From: Trichostrongylus colubriformis | Taxonomy: Eukaryota > Nematoda > Chromadorea > Rhabditida > Trichostrongylidae | NCBI GenBank assembly: GCA_963978905.1 | Contig: OZ022257.1 | Span: 28,039,274-28,103,273, forward strand | Length of the DNA: 64,000 nucleotides | Direction: 5' to 3' | In this document: in pieces, positions 59,022 to 64,000 of the stretch | How the letters are laid out: the number at the start of each line of letters is the position of its first letter | Position numbering within the stretch: the first letter of the stretch is position 1 | The notes under the pieces: generated by a model | Database searches by the model: none | Seen by the model: the letters and a program-made list of their open reading frames with translations, nothing else | Told to the model about the DNA's origin: nothing | Position numbers and translations under genes: made by a program

Positions 59022-60248
59022 TTATGAAGAGCGAAGAGGTTTTCGAGGGCGAAGGTTGTAACCGTGTTGCGGTTCATGTGTGGGAACGGTCTGCGGTTGA
59101 GCTTCCGCTGACGTGGTGAGGTGATCGTGCCCGACGATAGGATCGATCGACGCGTGAGTAAGCAAGTTTTCCTCTTCCCCTGGAATCGATGGAAGGGTGG
59201 AGGCAGGGCCGGTGCATTCCACAACCTTTTTGAATTGATTGAGATGTACCCGGCGTGGCTTAGACTGAGGAGAAGTTATGCTAACAATGACAGCATGTGG
59301 GGGCTTTATGTTGATAACTCTGAATTGTCCGATCCAAGGGAAGCAAAGTTTGCGTGCTAGACCTTGTTTGCTAGTATAATTTTTGAAGAAGACCCGATCA
59401 CCGATTTGGACCTGTAGCGGTCGAGCCGCTTTATCATAGTTTAATTTCATTTTGAGCTTGTATTGGCGTGCATGTTGGGCTGCGTTAGACCACGCGAGAT
59501 GAAGCGCCGAGATTAGCTCTGTTTTGTATTCATCGACTTCGTTTGCGCCCTAGATTGGAGGTACATTTTGTGGTTCTAATATGCGGTCAATGGCAAAGAC
59601 AGGGTCACGACCGAACATCAAGAAATAGGGTGATTCGCCAGTAGCATCACTGATAGTTGTATTATAACAGAAAGCTACGCATGGAAGAAAAAGATCCCAA
59701 TCCTCCTGTTTGATATTAATAAATTTAGAAAGCATAACCTCGAAAGTACGGAACGTTCGTTCCGTAGCCCCGTTTCCCATTGAATGATATGGTGTAGCAA
59801 GCTTATGTTGAATGTGCAGAAGGTTACAAAATTCCTGATAAAAATGAGATGTAAAACTAGAGGCCTGGTCGGAAATGAGCTCCGACATAGTACCGCATTT
59901 GAGGACACATTCCGTGAGGACTGCATGAGCGATGGTGTTTGCACGTGCGTCTGGTAGAGGCACTGAGATTACATACCGTGTGAACCAACAGATCATATTG
60001 AGGGTGTACCTGTTACCGCGGTCAGTCACCCTAAGAGGACCGCATAAGTCCAGTCCCACCTTAGCAAAAACAGCTTCACTATGTACGGGAATGAGACGCT
60101 CTTTATAAGCGGGGTTTGGTTGTCTCCGCATTTGGCATGTCATGCATGCATCACACCATTTATTAATGTCCGAATGGACGGAGGGCCAATAATATTTTCG
60201 AAGAATTTTGGCTAAAGTTTTCTTCCATCCCATGTGGCCTCCTGACAA
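59022..60248 (-). pseudogene. Ty3-like integrase, with C-terminal SH3-like region
   Basis: 59550-60248 has the end of a zinc-binding HHCC domain (GHMGWKKT, YYWPSVHSDINKWCDACMTC) and the core DDE residues in VGLDLCGPL, LISDQASSF and the E of GNGATERTFRTFE. The next frame, 59022-59450, has QIGDRVFFKN and PWIGQFRVI, the C-terminal nucleic-acid-binding part. A stop and shift between 59450 and 59550 separate them. Integrase inserts element DNA into the chromosome. Confidence 0.88.
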
Positions 60249-60341
60249 TGCGCTAGAATGGTGTGCGCTAAATACTAGTGATTGTAAAGACTGTGGTACC
60301 AGCAGGAGAGGGTGAGAGGGATTGTCAGAGTGACAATAGTA

Positions 60342-62073
60342 CTAGCAGCCGTTCGCCGCTACCGTAACTTTGTCGGCGAATTCTATGATGTTTGTTCGCT
60401 CCGATTCTGGAAGCGAGGTGACAAAGGACGGATCATTTTTGAGGTGGAAGATATTTTGTAGGAACGGGTCATTTCGCTGTTCAGTTGCCATATCAACCGA
60501 ATGATCCATCCCCCGACATGGCATGGCTACCGGAGAGGTATGATGCTGCGTAACAGCGAATTCCAAAGGCAAACTAACAGGAAACTCCAAGATGTCTTTG
60601 AGTTCTTCGCAGGATTCACCTAATTCATCGCTATCCTCCTTTGCGCGAGAAAGCGCGTCCGCGACTGTGTTCTGCTTCCCTTTAATATGTACTACTTTGA
60701 TATCGTAACTCTGATTCAATGAGCCAGCGGGCTAAATTATCATGTGTTTTGCTTTTGCTCAGCAGAAAAGTGAGAGGTTTGTGGTCGCTATGGAGCACTA
60801 CTTTGGTCATGCATATGTATGGTATGAATTGTCGCAGGGCGTAAATTATTGCGCCGAGTTCAGTTTGGACTGCGGGCCACCTGCGCTCTGTGTCGCTGAG
60901 GGTGCGACTACAGTATGCCACGGCGTAAAACCGTCTTGGGTCGTTTTCAAGGCGCCCGCCTGCGCAACCGCACTGGCATCAGTGAAAATGTGAAAGGGTT
61001 GTTCATAATTAGGGAATCCTAAGATTGGTTTCTGAAGAAGCGCGTCGCGCAGCTCAACAAAAGCGGACTCCTGGCGGTCCGTCCATTTAAATTTGTTGTC
61101 CTTTCGTGTTAACCAGGTCAATGGTTCAGCTATTTTTGCAAAATTAGGTATGAATTTCCTAAAGAATCCCACCAGCCCGAGGAAACGCTTCACCTCTCTC
61201 ACGTGACGTGGCACGGGAAATTCGCGTACCGCTCTCGTGTGGGCTTCCGCCGGGGAATAATGGTCCTTATTGATGACATGTCCTAAAAAGGTGATTTGGT
61301 TTCTGGCAAACACGCATTTCTTAGGCGAGGCCTTGAGGTTGAACTGGCGCAGGCGCGATAACACCTTTTTGATGGCATCCAAGTGTGTAGGGAAATCCTT
61401 ACTGTAGATCAAGATGTCGTCAATATAAGTCAGGACGCAATCGTCTAGACCGCCCAGTACTTTGGCCATGATCCGCGCAAAATAACTACCTGCCGCTTTT
61501 AGCCCGAATGGGAGGTGGGTCATTTGGTACACCTTGTTTTCGGTAATTACCCCACATTTATAGCTACTTTCCTCATCGAGGGGAATTGGAGATATCCACT
61601 CGCAAGGTCTAGAGTGGTGTAAAATTGGTGTCCCCCTATTTTCTCTAGAACCACATCGATTCGCGGTACCGGATAAGGATCCGGTAGGGTTTTCAGGTGA
61701 CAGCATTGATTGGCCGTCGCATGTCGAGGCATACCCTAAGAGAATTGTCCTTTTTCCGGACCACTACCAGGTTATGAACCCACGGGGTGTGAGATTCTTT
61801 CATGACCCCTGCTCGTAAGAGCATGTTTATATGTTTTTGAAGCTCTTCGCGATATTTTGTGGGCACCCGGTATGGCCGAATTTTAGCGGGGGGATCATTC
61901 GTTGTGAAAATGTGGACCTTTCCTGCTGTGCAACTGCCTATATCGTACTGATGTTTGGAGAACACATCATGAAACGCATCTAGAAGGCGCTGTAGCTGGT
62001 TTCTTTGGTCCCCGTTCAAATCACAATTGTGCAGATCAACTTTATACGAAGGGTCTTTGTGCGCTGTGTCCAC
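60342..62073 (-). pseudogene. Ty3-like reverse transcriptase and RNase H, frameshifted
   Basis: RT motifs: IRPYRVPTKYREELQKHI, LVVVRKKDNSLRVCLDMR, TLDLASGY, LPFGLKAAGSYFARIM, catalytic YIDDILIYS (YIDD at 61416-61427) and LGHVI. The connection domain has VKRFLGLVGFFRKFIPNFA. RNase H has FTDASAVAQAGAL, SDHKPLTFLL and GKQNTVADALSRA. The frame changes near 61700, 60900 and 60710, so this copy cannot make one polyprotein. Confidence 0.92.
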
Positions 62074-62790
62074 TACGCATGACGCGGGTTGCGTGGGGAG
62101 ACAATGTTGTTCTCGGAGGGTGCGAGATCGTCAGCGGCTATCGTAGTCGCTATTGCCAGTCGCGTACCCTCGTATAGGGTAAATGGCTGATTCGTGAGGT
62201 TCGACACCGAAAGGACAGGTGCTTGTGAAGAGATTATGGCGGGAGCTACAATGAGGTCCCTTTCCATGAGCTTACTGCATTGCGACATTAAAAGTAGTTC
62301 TTGGGATGAATGGAATGGTCAACTACGCAGGAAACATACGATTCGGTGTTGGGTGGTATAATAATGGTTTTTTCAGCTCGTACATGATACGGAACATTTT
62401 TGGGCTGATGTGCGGTCCTCGGTAACTTCCCCAAGGGTAACACAGTAGACCCAAAGTAGACTTTTTGGTCACTGAAGTGGATGGACATCATGGGAAACAG
62501 GGCCAAGGTATCACTGCCCAAAATGACCTCATAGATCGAATCCATGTGAGGCACGCAACGAATTTTAGTGAAGTGGAGGATAGGTGTGATGATAATGTTC
62601 TCAATTTGAAGGGTAACCTTTTTGGAGCCGGCCAGTGTAACTTGAGTACCCGCCATGCCCACTGCGGTGTCGGCTTTTGGCGGATCTGATTGAAAGATCC
62701 CCTAAGCTGGGCATAAGTCCCGCGAGGCCAAGGTTATGCAGGAGCCTGTGTCGATTAGCGCAGACACATAAATTCCATTGATCCTCAGGC
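62073..62790 (-). pseudogene. Ty3-like aspartic protease and spacer, with in-frame stop
   Basis: The active site ALIDTGSC lies at about 62740-62757 (DTG 62744-62752). Ten codons later is a TAG (62702-62704) and then the frame continues, with the second conserved region EVILGSDTLALF. The stretch 62073-62288 (QAPVLSVSNLTNQPFTLYEG) is in another frame and links protease to RT. Retropepsin cleaves the polyprotein. Confidence 0.82.
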
Positions 62791-64000
62791 TGATATGTGC
62801 TGAGAGGGGATGTCCTTTGACGAGAGACTAAAAACTCTTGGAAAATCCTGGGAAGGGCTTACTGAAGAAATAGTGTGTTCAACCACCGGAGGTAGCTCGC
62901 GCAAAGGAATAGCTTCCATCCGGGAACCGTTCGGCCGCGGTAAGCCCGTTAACAAGCGCGCTGCAGGGGAATCTAGTGAAAAGGAAGCATATAGTGCAAG
63001 AGCACGCAAGAGTATGTTCACGGTCACCAGAAAACAGCAAACGGCCACCCACGATTGGTATAAGTATGTGTACAGGAGTGCGAAGGGATTAAGCGAAAAA
63101 CCGGTGGGAACTATTGGGTTCGAAGACGTGCTCTTGTAGTTAGAGGAATGGTCCTCCAGATGAGCATCCAACGCGGTTTGGGAACCCTCCATTGCCGCCC
63201 AGAGTTCATGAAACTGTAGCTGAGGCAGGAATTCGCTGACATTGGTCAGAACGAGGTTATGAAAAAGTGTGAGAGCCGGTTTCATGTCAGATGGAGGAGG
63301 CGCATCCGTGTGCGGGATTACTGTAATGCGCGAGGGTGCGATTTCTTCAAAGGTCCGTGACATAGGGTAAAATCGCATGAGGGATCCCTGGTAAGCGATC
63401 TCAAATACCATTTTTTGTTTGCACTCCACAGGGGACGCTGAGGTCACAAATACTCGTGTCGCAGGGTCCAAAAAGGTTTTCCAATGAGATCCATCCGGAA
63501 GGTGTACGAGAACAGAAGGAAGTGAAAAACACGAAGAATTGAAGCACACCAACTGGTACATAGAGCTATCAATAGGAACACATGACTTTGTACGAATGAT
63601 ATTTCCTCCTACGAAAACAGCGTCAACATCAGACCGTTGGTGGAGTTTACGCATTGTTAGTTTAGGATGAGCGAACGCTGCGCTAAGTAGCGAGGCCGCT
63701 AAGGAATTAACGGATTTACAAAGATGCAGAATAGAGTGATAAAAGGATGCATTGAGTGAATGTTGCGTGCTATCTTCCGCCGCCAAAAGTTGCGCTGCTA
63801 ATTGATTCGTGGTAGCTCATCCTACTTGTTGCAAAATTGCCTGCCTTTTGTGGCGACGCTGGTCATGAAGGATTTCGATACCGTAACCCTGGTCCGTAAT
63901 AATTAGAGGGTGGTTACAGTCATGGATGAGAGGCCCAGACAAAGAGAATGAGAGAGCGAATTCATGAGATTCACTAAGCCACACGTGATCAACCAAGGTG
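62785..64000 (-). pseudogene. Env-like membrane glycoprotein ORF 5' of protease, partial
   Basis: 333 open codons (62785-63786), extended upstream in another frame to the window edge. Upstream is a polybasic site RRHKR (63844-63858) like a furin cleavage site, then a stop (63817-63819) and frame change. The ORF has Cys pairs, N-glycosylation-type sites and, near 62980-63055, a hydrophobic segment (VAVCCFLVTVNILLRALAL) followed by a cytoplasmic-like tail. Its end reads into the protease N-terminus through a single frame shift. These are traits of a retroviral-type Env, but no zinc knuckle or capsid motif is present although this is the usual gag position. No specific family was recognised. Confidence 0.5.

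Larger units (their letters stand above)
55130..64000 (-). mobile_element. Large Ty3-like LTR retroelement with Env-like and helicase ORFs, 5' end outside window
   Basis: Read on the minus strand from 64000 down: an Env-like ORF, protease, RT, RNase H, integrase, a spliced SF1 helicase ORF, a polypurine tract (55458-55470) and an LTR starting TGTAAGG at 55457. RT, RNase H and IN are Ty3/gypsy-type. The copy is damaged: several stops and frameshifts in both pol and helicase. The left LTR end cannot be fixed because the 5' LTR is not in the window; 55130 is a guess. Confidence 0.7.

Overview
The window is nuclear DNA of a nematode, most likely a clade V parasite (hookworm or other strongylid). 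The evidence is C. elegans-like proteins cut into many short exons by AT-rich introns with TTTCAG-type acceptors, splice-acceptor sequences a few bases 5' of start codons (the pattern expected for spliced-leader addition), and a heavy load of BEL, Ty3, Tc1 and foldback elements in the introns. No bacterial genes, CRISPR array, rRNA or convincing tRNA was seen.

Four host genes could be assembled exon by exon with consistent splice phases. (1) 1-13429, plus strand: the 3' half of a plasma-membrane Na+/H+ exchanger (nhx-2-like), ending in a five-codon exon that encodes a PDZ-ligand-like tail. (2) 13667-34545, minus strand: a complete 20-exon SPATA20 / thioredoxin-domain gene (about 722 residues), convergent with the exchanger. 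(3) 35529-36933, minus strand: a complete two-exon SF3B5 gene (90 residues). (4) 41698-52647, plus strand: a complete 20-exon CDK11/PITSLRE kinase gene (about 704 residues), divergent from SF3B5 across a 1.8 kb palindrome. From memory, C. elegans cosmid B0495 carries cdk-11.1, nhx-2 and the SPATA20-like B0495.5 together, so this looks like conserved microsynteny.

The space between exons is mostly repeats. The first exchanger intron holds a BEL/Pao element (748-4851) with two nearly identical LTRs, a tRNA-Gly primer site, a damaged gag and an env-like remnant, but no pol. Other introns hold Tc1-like transposase relics, three long foldback elements, a 146-bp tandem array and several dispersed repeat families. 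One foldback element ends exactly at the splice acceptor of a CDK11 exon.

The right end (about 55.1-64 kb, minus strand) is a large, damaged Ty3-like retroelement with an unusual layout. In transcription order it has an Env-like membrane glycoprotein ORF with a polybasic site, protease, reverse transcriptase, RNase H, integrase, then a spliced UPF1-like superfamily 1 helicase ORF, a polypurine tract and the start of an LTR. A helicase in the usual env position and an Env-like ORF in the usual gag position are the most novel features of the window.
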